Shown: piece by piece, positions 23,285 through 35,200 of the stretch
Layout of the letters: each line of letters begins with the position of its first letter
Position numbering within the stretch: position 1 is the stretch's first letter
From: Limnomonas spitsbergensis
Taxonomy: Eukaryota; Chlorophyta; Chlorophyceae; Chlamydomonadales
Direction: 5' to 3'
Assembly (NCBI GenBank): GCA_037349105.1
Contig: JAYJMM010000119.1
Span: 3,793,001 to 3,857,000, forward strand
DNA: 64,000 nucleotides
Notes under the pieces: generated by a model
Seen by the model: the letters and a program-made list of their open reading frames with translations, nothing else
The model's database searches: none
What the model was told of the DNA's origin: nothing
Program-made: the position numbers and the translations under genes

Positions 23285-26200
23285 ATGCATCCGCTTCGCA
23301 AACGAAGTGCTGAAGCGGCGCCTCGGTGCAACGCCGGGGACGGATCATCCGCGTCCGATGATGACGCCTCCGACAGCGGTGGCGATCTCGACGACAAAGA
23401 TGAAGATTTCGATGCCGGGCACCACAGCAAAGAGAACCAATGTCCAGTACTAAGCAGAGATCGACCCAAGCTGCCGTCCACTCGCTGCTGGGACCCTGTC
23501 TCAGGCACCTCGAAGCCCTTGTTGCTGGTATCAGCTGGCCCCTTGAGCAGTGGCAGAAGCAGCGGTGGCAGCTGTAGAGGCGTCTCAGCTCCCTTCAAGG
23601 TGTGGGAGGACATGCTGCAGTCCTGAAGCCAGATCTCTGGATCCAGTCTTGGGGAGTGAAAATCCCCAAGGAGAGGGAAGTGCTGTGAGGGAAGGGGAGT
23701 GCAATGTTTGGCACAGCCCTTGAGAAGGTTCTGGGATGGCCACACTGGGCTGATAGGACAAAACCTTGACCGGCCCATAGTCGTTGGCCCAGGCAGCAGG
23801 GCTTGCTGACACAAAATCTGGAGGTCGTCAACCATGATGCAGCAAAAAGTTTGTGCTGACGCATGCTAAAAGATATACTGCCCCTTGGTTCGTGGCAGTG
23901 CCCCATGCCGAACTATCGTGCCCCAACAGACAAGCCCATCAAGACCCTGGGCCCAAAGCGCAGCGGATACAGCGCCATCTTTGGAAGCATGGGGCGGGTG
24001 CTGATGGCTTCAGAGGCAAGGGCCGCTCCTGCGCTGCCGAAAGGCGAGCCACTCCTGGTGTTCGATCCCGAGACATCAACCACAGTCAGGTGCAGGGTTT
24101 CGATCAGGCTATTTTTTCCCCATATAAAAACGTATTTTGGCAATTATCCTCTACCAGTAACAATTCAGCTCAATCACACTAAATTCCGCTCTCTGACCCT
24201 GAATGTGGAAGTGCACTGACTGAGGCCCATGATGTAATCTTCATCTTAGCACCATCCTGCTAAAGCGGTGCCGCATCGTGTCATATTTTACTTCCTTGGC
24301 AGTACAGGTGCTTGCCACACACACCTTCATGTTGCCTTTGTGATCAAAATATCAGAAGTCCTGCAATCTGAAAGGAAATCCAAACCTGACATTGTTGATT
24401 TCAGGGAGGACAAGAGCAGCCTGTCCAAGGTGTACGTGCATGCCTTCATTGCGGCTAAGCTCAGGCCCCATCAGGCAAGTGAGCAGAACCCCTTAGGCTT
24501 GCAGTGATGCTCCTATTCTCATATCCGGCAGTGATATAGCATTGCTATCTCATGGAACGTCTGCCTGTTCTACTGGGTGGAGGGTGTGCGCTGCATTGAC
24601 GTCTGCCTTACATTTCATCAGTCATGACCCCATCCATGCCTATGCTACTAGGTGGAGGGAGTGCGCTTCATGGCTGAGTGCCTCATGGGCATCAAAGACC
24701 CACGATACACAGGCTGTATTCTGGCTGATGGCATGGGACTTGGAAAGGTGCGTATGAGTGGTATTACCAACGGGCGGAACTGCACTGGGGCATAGAAATG
24801 TCATGTGTCATGTGTTTGTATATTTCGTAATCAGGTCATCAGACCATCATGGCTCAGACCGTTAGCACCCTGAGTAGAGGTGACTTCCTATTTAATCTGA
24901 ATGGAGGCACTTGATCGCCATGAGTGATGTCCTTGGCAAGCAGAAATAATCTAAATACCATGAACTGCTTTCGCAATGAGGGGGCTACCAAATTAAAAGC
25001 TACTGGGTAAGGTTCCACCCTGATTCCACCTTGAGCTCTTCTGCATATCTGTGCCCTCATGATCCACTGGATCTGAAATGTGATACCATCAATCAATTCC
25101 GTCCCACAGGTGTGGATAATTTGAATATTTGAATTTAGACACCTCGCTGGAAATGAGGGACCCTACATGTCCCTCACCTTTTCTCGTTTGTTCCTTTTCA
25201 CCACTGGTTTCTTTTTGATGCCCACTCCCTCAGACGTTCCAGTCCTGCGCAATCATCCACACGCTCTTAACCACTGGCATCCATGGCGGCCAGGCCACAG
25301 TCAGCCGCCCCCTCATACTCTGCCCGTCCTCTCTGGTAACGAGCAATGACCTTTCTTTATTTGGTGCAAGCGACCTCTTTCGGTATAGGAGCTAGATGAG
25401 GATGCGGGCTGGAAGACGCTCTTTTGGGGGTGGGCATCAGAGGGGTATATCTTCAACATGTAATCTGGGGTGTTTCTGGTTCCCAAAGAATGGATGTTCA
25501 TGGAGATGTGTGTGTCGACTTTTCCTAGGTGCAAAATCTGTCCAGTATGGAATCTAGGGTGATGGGCTGTAAATACTTATTCTGATCTGGTGGCTGGTCA
25601 TGCAAAAACGTATATTGTAGGAGCTGTCACAGATCCGGAATAAGGGAAGAAAGGGGAGATTGTCATCACTTCTTTTACGTATGGAACTTTGGCTGGCTGC
25701 TGGTTGATCTCAACTGGGTCGATGGGAGCCACATCTTCTTTGGCCTACGGCCTGTGTCCCAAGCAGCAAGGGTTCAGGCACCAGATACCCCTGTCCGGAG
25801 GCTGTCATGTAACTAAAATGTAGCTGAATACGAACTAAATTCAAACAGTGGTGGCAGCACCAGTTGTGATTGACATGCAAACAATTTGAATTTACCTGTG
25901 ACTCAACGAAGCCATCATTCAGATCAAAATTTCAAATTTATGTGTTGCAGGTCAGCAACTGGGGAAAGGAGCTCATCAAGTGGCTTGAAGGCGGTGTGGA
26001 GCCTGTACTTCTGGATGATACTAAGGCAGCAACGTGAGTCCTGTGACCTGCAATCCCAACCAATCATTCAGGACCAGGGACAGTCCTTCCAGTATGCATT
26101 TATGCTGATGGACGCTCACAGGCTCAGGGACACACTGGGGGGTAACAGCTGTCGTATAATCTTCAATTAAGCAGGCCTTGTCTTACACTTTCACAGTGTT

Positions 26201-29200
26201 GCGGGCACGCAATGCGATGGAAGAAGGGGGTCCTTCCGGTATAGCCTCATTTTGATGAGCCCTATCAGGTTCAAAGTGCTTAGGGTGCCCTGGACACATT
26301 TGATGAACACTCGCAGGGTCAAGGACACCCTGGCACGTTACGGGGCCACTGTCTGGAAGAAGGGCGGTCCTCCCAAGGTCCTGGTTATGAGCTTCACCAC
26401 CTTCAACACGCACAAGGCTCTAGGTAGGCATTGGGACAAGGTAATACCGAATCCCATTTTTAGCTGGCAGGTAAACTTGGACGCAACCAGCCCTGACAGC
26501 ATTTTGTAGTGAATGGCATGTGCAGCGTTTTATTTCCGTGTGCACTTGACCACCATTGGCAGACTGCTGTGTGGCACCCCCCTGGTGACAACCATCAGGC
26601 CCATGGGGACTGGATCTGGCCCGGCCGGCGGCCTAGGCAGCAGGGATCGCCGCCGCCAGGAGGCCACCCTTGGGCCAATGGAGACCACACATCGGTCAGC
26701 CAGCATCCGATGGCCCCTGCATTTCCTTCTACGCACAAACTACGGTCCTGAATTCCCGAACCTGCGGCTATAGGTCGTGACGTAGGTGATTTGTAGCTGA
26801 ACACTCAAACATATAGAGTGGCCAAGGATGTGAATCCAACCCTGCTGCTTCCTGCCCCTCCAGTGTATAACAAGGGCATTGACATGGTGGTGGTTGACGA
26901 GGCGCATTTCATTAAGAACGGATCCAGCCAGATCTCCCTGGCAGTTGACAAGATCCCGGCAAAAACGCGGCTGCTGCTCACGGGCACGCCAGTGCAGAAT
27001 GTGCTGGTGGGTTCTAGTTTGACAGCTGATGCTTGGATTTAAGTCTGTCTACGAAGCTTGGGGTTAAATCTGTTTGCTGATAAGTGGATTGAATTAAGAT
27101 GTGGCTGCTTCTCAGGGGGCGCCGGTACAAAATGTGTTGGTGAGTTTTTTTAATTTCATTTAAGACGCGGCTATTACTCGTAACAAAGACACCGGTGCTG
27201 AATGTGCTGGTGAATTGGATTTATTTCATTTTCAAAACGACCCAGCAAGATTTTGGTACTCCGTTCAGTTTTAGCAAGAGTTAGGTAAAAGTATTGCTCA
27301 TAAAAAATGCACTGGTGCATAATGTGCCGGTGAATTTGATTTATTTCATTGAGAACGGATCCAGCCAGATCTCTCTGCCAGTTGATAAATCCAGGGGATA
27401 ACACCGCTACTGCTCACGGGGACATCGGGGCAGAATGTGCTGGTGGGTTAAGACTGTTTGCTGAAGCTTCAATTTCATAAAAACGAGGCTGCTGCTCACA
27501 GGATCGCCGGTACAGAATGGGCTGGCGGGCTGTAGTCTGCTTGCCGTAGTCCGGATTTCCACATTTCTCTATCGCATTCACTTGAAGTTTTTACGTATGT
27601 AATACAACATTTAGCGACTGTCTGTCTAAGGTAAATATGTGCATATTTCTATGACGTGCCCTGGCTTAGATAATATGCATCTTCACATCTGCTGCCCAAT
27701 GTTTTCGACTTCTCCCCCGATAGGGACAGAGCTGTAGAAGGCATCCAATGCTTTTCAGCCCTGTGTGAATGATGGTCAGTCTGGGGTGTTTTCTGATTTG
27801 GCTCATTGGATTACCCTCAAAATCACCCAAGCTGCTCTGCCTCTCTTCCCCTTTGAATGATGATTTTCCATTTCGAACTTGGCTTCGGTCTGTTCCTGCA
27901 TTTCAAATTTGAATTGGCAGACAAAGTTATACGCTTTGAATCACGCTACAGTCTGCTCTTGTTACAAAGTCAAGGCAACCCCCTTCAGCCTTCAATCTAC
28001 CTGTCAGAACCAATCTTGCTTTTGTCTGCACAGACGGAATTCTTCACCCTCATGAATCTGAGCGTGCCGGGGCTGCTTGGGCAGCCGTCTGCATTCAGGA
28101 AGCACTACGAGCTGCCCATAACTCGCGGCCAGGTGTGACCAGTGGTAACCTTTGGCAGACTGTGCATCTGGCTGCAAGCCTCTGAACTTGCACGGCCTGA
28201 TCTCTAGCTGATGACAACTACTCCGACCAGCTATCACCCAGAAAAAATTTGACTACTCAAAAAAACAAATGTCTGATGGTATCCTCTCGTAGATTGTGCA
28301 TCTTGTTCACTTCAAATTTCAAAATTGTACAATTTCAAGATTGTGCAAGCCAGTTCACGTACAATTTCAAAATTGCAAAGTCTGAGATTTGCAAAGCAAC
28401 ACCTACCTACAACCTGCAAACCATATTGCCATGATCCACACCAGCGACCTGTTGACAGCAGCTTGGCGGCAGCTTGGCCCGAGACTCAATCTCAGATTCT
28501 GCAAAGCCTGTGATTTGCCAAGCGGCACCTGATGCCTGTTTCTTGCAAACTGTATCGAGAACTGTATTGCAATAATATTCACCAGTTACCTATTGATAGC
28601 AGCACGGAATGAGCCATGGGCTGTAGCCCGCCTGAAGGACACTTCATTTAAAAGCCTCAACCCTTAAACGTAAACCCTAAATCGAATGTTATGCATTTTA
28701 TGATTTAAGAAGCGATGTATTGAAGGAACCAGCAACACACGCAAAAAATTGGAGATTGACTCAAGACATGACCTATGTCCAGTCAGACCACCGTATCTTG
28801 TTGCTGACCCCTCCAGGACACAGACGCGACTGAGAAAGAGGCGTCAGCTGGCAAGGAGAAGCTCAAGGCATTGCTAGAGCTCTGCAGTCTGTTCATGCTG
28901 AGGAGGTTAGTCGGGACTGGATGTTTTGACTTCTGAGTGTGTGGGCCAAAACAGCACGAGCCATGGATAATCAAAAAGGCAACACTACAGGACCCATTTG
29001 CTTTCCCTGTGAGGCTCTCTGGTCGCACGGAAGTGCAGTTTGTTTTGCACCTTCCTCTGCAGTCATAGATGGGAACTCCGTTTCCATACCAGCAAAAGCT
29101 ACATTTGTTACCTCGCATTCTGACTATTTTGCCAACCCTTTGCATGGTGACCTTTTGCTCCCACCCGTCAGGACCTCTACCATTAACAAGCAGTACCTAC

Positions 29201-32200
29201 CCAAATGTGTGGAGACCGTGCTGTTCTGCGCCATGGCTCCGCTACAGACGCGGTTGTACGACTTCTTCCTTGCCTCCGCACCAGTGAGTTTAGGGTGGGT
29301 GCTAGGCATCTGGTGTGAGTAACGTGGTGGTGAGGCTGGTTCAGGATGGGTAATACTTGATAGGCAAATTGTGAGAGTTGGGTAGAATGAAGCTGTAGAC
29401 GCAATATTTCTTCTTGCGTCTGCATTAGTGTGGATGGGGTGGGTACTAAGTAACAGGTCAAGGTTCGGTTCCCATCGGCCCAGTGGTGGCAGCCTAGCGG
29501 TTCCCAATGGGCTGTCTGATGACAATAAGACAAACTCTGATGGTCAGTGCTCATTTTTGCGTGACTAGGCTACAGTTTGGCTATTTTTGAGCTACCTCCT
29601 ACCTCACTAGGGGAGGCCCATGCATGGCTAGCCAAATAGCCATGCCGCTTGGGCCTGTGTCTATAGGCCGGAGAATAGTGGCTTCATAGCAGAACAACTA
29701 ATTACTGCTTAAGACTTGCGCCCTTGATGGTCTGCCCATCTTCATGATTCGACAGGATGATTTGATTAAATACTGCTTAAGGCTTGCCTGTCCCCATGCC
29801 TCCTCCCTCCCCTCTTTGTCCTCCTTAGGTGCGAAGGACAGTGCTGGGGAAGGCTGCTGCTGATGGCCCTGACCTGCAGCCCCTCCCAGCAATCACAGCC
29901 CTCAAGAAGCTCTGCTGTCACCCAGATCTGGTGCGATGCATAGATTGCATGCCAGCAATCTAAGCGGAGGATGGAGGTACAAATTGCTTGTACTGATAAT
30001 AACCTCCAATTTCATCTCTAATTTCCAGCCCCTTTGAGCCATGACGGCCATTTTTAAATCTGAGCTATAAACCAGACCACGTCTGCTGCAGGGAATTGCG
30101 TGCATGCAGCACAGGGGCTGGGGGGCTGTGGAGAGTGGGTAAGGGCTGGATGTTTGGTTGAAGGATGTAGGGACTAGGGAGTGGTTGGAGGCTGAAGCTT
30201 TGGTTGAAATATGTGGGGGATTGCTGGACTGGAGGTTTGAATGATGATAGGAACGGCAAGGACTGATACCTCAAGGTGCAAAATAGTGAACTTCAGGTGT
30301 GTCTGTCTGGAGGGTCCATAGGTAGGCAACGGTGAACATATTTTCTTGGTTGCAGACTTCAATTTAAGCTCCAACCTGGTGTGCATATTCTGGCCATCAC
30401 AACTAGTGGGCCACTGTGCTGACAATGTCTCTGCCTCCACTTGTCACCGCTTTCCAAGAAGGAGCGGCCATCTGCCAACATTGAAACACAGGAAACAGGG
30501 GGTCTCGAGAAAAACCTGACATTTAAGTTATTTTTTGCGCCTGGGACTTAATCCTTTGCCATGACGGTGCCACCATTGCATGATGATAACAGTGCACACT
30601 GCTCGTTGTTTATCAGATCTACAGCATGTTCAGCAGCGGCCAGGGGGCAGGCAGCGCACTGCAGCGCAGTGGCAGCGGTCGGGTATCAGGCGGGGCTGTC
30701 AGCGGCGGGGCTGGCGGTGGCTGCAGGCAAGGGTCGGAAGGTGGAAGGGAGGGAGGTGCCAGAAGTGGCGGGGCGGTGGCGGCGGCATCGTCGGTCTCCT
30801 CAGGAGTCATCACCGGCTTTGATGGCTGCATGCCAGTTTTCAGGTGTGTGCATTCAGGTGTCAGGTTTCAGGTGAGCTGCAGTATTTTGAGCGCCAAGAG
30901 GCCACACGGGTATCGGGGTCCCCAGTTGCTTCTTGCGAGTTGCTTCTCGCCGTATACCGCCAGGTCACCCAAAATCCAATCGCGTTATTTCTAATAGGAT
31001 ATCATTTCTGAATCGACCTACAACAGCGGAGCTCCAAAATAAATTGTACCCTGCAGGTGGTGACGCTGGCACCCTAACCAACTCCGCGTGCAGAAGTCGC
31101 CCATCAAGTATCGCACTATCAGAGGCATGCAAAAACGTCAGGACTCCGACATCAAACAATATTTGATGGGTGCTATGATGTACCACGTTTGTGAAAATCT
31201 ATTAACGACTGCTAGGGGGCAGCACCAGACGTGCATTGTCTAAAAGAGCACAACACAATGCAGCAGCAGCAGCAGCAGACGCAGGGTGCGGGCACACATA
31301 TCTGTGGATACTGTGGGTAACCTTCTGTCTGAATTACTGTATGTTAATTTTTACAAAATACTATTTTGCTAGCAACAATGAGCACGAACCACCCTGCACA
31401 TGCCATGCATAAGCCGCCGTGACGTGCTCGCATTGCCTGCCACTTGGGCGCCTTTATCAAACTGTTTCATCTGGAAGTGAGGAAGAAGTGTGTGACCTTC
31501 AGCATGGGCTGATTAAGACTGGCTTGGCCCATACCTGCAAGTTTTCCTGAGGCTGTTCTGAAATCCATCATGCGACCAGCAGCCCTAGGGTGCCACGCTA
31601 AATAACTCCTCACTGAAGAGGCTGCTCAAAATAAATCCAGTAACTTCACAGGGCATTGTTTGCAGGCCATACCTTTATTTTTAAACAAGATTAGTCCATA
31701 ACTGCAAGTTTTCCTGAGCCTGTTCTGAAATCCATCATGCGGCCAGCAGCCCCCACCAAAGATGATCCTAAACATCTCTAGCATTTAAGGGCCAAAGTGC
31801 TGCCTCTTGGCAGCCGGAGACGTGGCCCCATGGCCCACACCGGTTCCCTTGCGTTGTTGCTGATAATGTGCAAAGGCCATCAGCCTATCAGTAAGCGCTT
31901 GCTGGGGCAAAGGCGCTGACCACACCAATGGAGCACCGTGCATGCTGTGTGGCGGGGGCTGTAGCAGCGGGGGCATTCGATGTTGATGTTGTAGCTGGTG
32001 CAAGATCTGCACGTGTTGCTGCATGCTGTGTGACGGAGGCTGCTGCATCTGGAGATGGTGCATGAGCTGCATCTGCTGTTGCTGCTGCATGAGCTGCATC
32101 TTTTGTTGCTGCTGCATGGGCTGCATCTGCTGTTGCTGTTGCATGCCGTGTGGCAGGGTCTGTTGCACCGTTTCTGCTGCACTGACCTGGACGGCAATCC

Positions 32201-35200
32201 CATGATCTTGTTGGTGGTTGTTGCATTGTCTACACAAGGGTCAACAAGTTTATGTCAGTTGGTGAGACGTGGTGGGGCATGCCATCAAGTATAGGTCACT
32301 GTACTCTAGCACGGTTCCTCTGACCTAGCAGGGAAGGACCATCATGCACTATGTACTGTTTCAGCATCGACAATCCTACCCAAGCCAAAGCAACATGGTT
32401 GACCAAACATCCGCTCTCCTTTACTTCCCATTCCTTCATTTTGCACCTTGTCTGCCATGTGTGCACGCATGTCGGCCTGCATGCTCCCGGCTGAGGAACC
32501 GGCAGAGCTCAGATAGCCGGCCATCTGCAAAGCCTGAATCGTATTGGCCGGCAAGAGATCCGCCTTGAGCTGAAGAGGGGCGCCCCCAGGACCTGGGAAT
32601 ATGTCCTTGCATGATGTGATGGTGCACAAGGCGGCCACCTACATTAATCAATAAGGCGAGGGTAAGACACATATACTGGGTGGGTTACATGACGGCATGA
32701 AGAGGCAAGGACGTCATGAAACGCCATAGGGTGAAGCATGCAGCTGCCAGGGTAAAGCATGCATCTGCGAGGGCACAGCATGCTGGTGCGAGGGTACAAC
32801 ATGCAGCTGCGAGGGTAAAGCATGCAGCTGCGAAGGTACAGCATGCCGGTGCCAGGGTCAGGCATGTACAGGCGAAGGTAAAGCGTGCAAAAACAGGGGT
32901 ATCACAATTCCGGTACGGAAATACAATACCGTCAGATAGTACAGTACGAATACGGCACAGCCGTACAGTATAACCCTCTAAGCAGCACTAGCATGGGGGG
33001 CAAACACATACCACAAGAGCAGGAGGGCACATGATGAAGCCATACCAACACATTATTATCGCAGGCATAACTCCCACCATTCACAAGAGGGGAGGCTTCA
33101 CCCGCGAGAAAGATAAGAAATTCTGTGAAATCCCATGACCTCATGTCAAGTCTGGTAAACCCTACCATGAGATGTGCGCGGAGGAGGTTCCTTTCCTCGC
33201 GAAGTTTCACCACAGCTCGGAAACAAAGCCAGGCTGCCTTGGCCCTGTTGGCACCCTTCAGCTTCTTGCCGTGCTTGCTTGCGGCGTGGCTCACATGATT
33301 CTCGTCCCAGAGCATAGCAGTTGGAAGGTTGCATGCCATAGCAGGGATCCCCTTGACGATGCACTCCATGATGTGACGCTCCACGCCCTGCATGTACATT
33401 TAGGGTGTAAGGGAATGTTGTATCATGCAACTTAATATTTCTGAGCACACCTGAAACACCTAAAATATTTGGCAAGTAAGCAAATCAGACAAGCATGTCC
33501 AAAGTGCTATGTTAAACCCTACAATAAACAGAGGCAACTACACATATCCACCTCGACAGAGGCAAGAGTCTCCCCCGCAAGCCGGCGTGCCTCCCTCTCC
33601 GCTGCCTCCTGATCAGATGCAATAGCCAACACCTTGTCTGCCACTGATCCGGTGTAGCTCCATGATTGCCTTGCTTCCTTCCTCTTGGCATTCTTGGTGC
33701 GCTCCAGAGTGGGAATGAAGGTGGTAGCATGAGTGGGATTTGCTACCTCAATGTTGGGGATGACAACTGTTTGGAGTAGCGAGGGCATCATCTTGATCCC
33801 CGTCACAGCCGCTGTAGCCACCACTGCATCGAGCGCATCACTGTTGCTGGCACGTCCGTACGAGATGGTGCGTATGTGCCCGCGCCAAGGCTCGGCACCC
33901 GCTTCTTCCCGCATGAGGCACAGGGGGAGGCTGGCATTCGAAGTGGAGAGGGTGCTCTTGACCTGGGAAGACAATATGGGTAGAATGGTAGTGCAATTGA
34001 GGGGGGGGTATGGTTTATAAAAGAGGCAGTAGTGCCATACTGCCATGGATCACCAGCTTATGACTCGCCTAAGTATCTGGCCAGTGAAGGCCTGGACATT
34101 ATCGCCTCCTAATACAACATTCAGCATGTCACTGCAATAAATCCAGACCAATTGAACCTACTGTGAACCGCCCAGGGAACTTCTCGTTCGGAATGAGGGT
34201 TGGGGCAGCTCCCTCTACCGTGGCAGCCACCCATTCATCGCCATCTGCAAATACCGGCTGCAACAAGTTTTGGAGAAGAAAGCCCAGTCTGAGACCGCTG
34301 GGTCAGCCATCAACATACGCGGAGCAAACATATGACATCCAGATGTCAGGTTTGCTTGCTGTTGCCGTGACAGGGGGGAGCTGGGGCAGCCGCTGCTGTC
34401 CAAAGCCATCGAACCACTCTGCATACCTATAGCTGCCTGCATGTAGCCCTGTCTGGAGCAATTGCTATCATTGTTGGCCGCCGCAAACCTAGGCGAAAGG
34501 ATGCCCACCGCCACCAGGTCCCGCATGATGAGCTGCTGCATGGGACCATGCCACCCTTCCATAAATGCCACCAAGGGCTTTCTATCCGGATCCCTGCTGT
34601 AGTAAGCACTTAGAACTTCTCTAGACAATTGACAGAGTCTGGATGCTGGATCTAACACCACAGCTGGACCATGCAAGACCTTTTACAGCAGCCATTGCTG
34701 CTTCACTAGAACGACTGCCCTATCTATTTGCTTGTTAAAAAGCTTCAGATGAACGATCATATCTGTATCCATGGCTGCATTGCCCTAGCCCTCCGTTTGT
34801 TACTGACTCGCGATTGCTTGGGTGATCGACAGCAGGTATGCTATAAAAATCACAAAAGCCACAAACGCATTGCGCCCAGTCCTGAGCCTCCCAACGCCCT
34901 ACCCATGCGGAGTTGGTTAGGGTGCCAGCGTCACCACCTGCAGGGTACAATTTATTTTGGAGCTCCGCGACTGTAGGTCGATTCAGCAATGATATCCTAT
35001 TATAAATAATGCGATTGGATTTTGGGTGACCTGGCGGTATACGGCGAGAAGCAACTCGCAAGAAGCCACTGGGGACCCCGATACCCACACGGGACCAGCG
35101 CCTGCATGCCACTCGAGGTAGCTGTAAAAAGTGAGGATCTGAGACTGGAGCGCTCTCTGAGAGGGGGGAGAGGCAGAGGGACCAGCACACGCAAGCCACT

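Larger units (their letters stand above)
30910..35084. mobile_element. 4.2-kb transposon with 178-bp TIRs in RAD54 intron 13
   Basis: 30,910-31,087 and 34,907-35,084 are long inverted repeats of equal length with only scattered mismatches. The 8-bp sequence CCACACGG lies directly outside each end (30,902-30,909 and 35,085-35,092), a perfect target-site duplication. Long TIRs with 8-9-bp duplications are typical of Mutator-like elements; 8 bp also fits hAT. I could not identify a transposase domain in the antisense gene it carries, so a gene-carrying (Pack-MULE-like) or unfamiliar element is possible. It is oriented within an intron and does not break the RAD54 frame. Confidence 0.85.

Noticed and set aside
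24842..24884. Possible extra RAD54 exon reading [11 protein letters not shown] after Walker A
   Set aside because: The segment at 25,234-25,335 ([12 protein letters not shown]…CPSSL) aligns directly with RAD54 motifs I-Ia and joins in phase, leaving no room for it.
32023..32294. Plus-strand Cys-rich peptides at CTG repeats
   Set aside because: They are the complement of the CAG/Gln-coding repeats in the antisense transposon gene.
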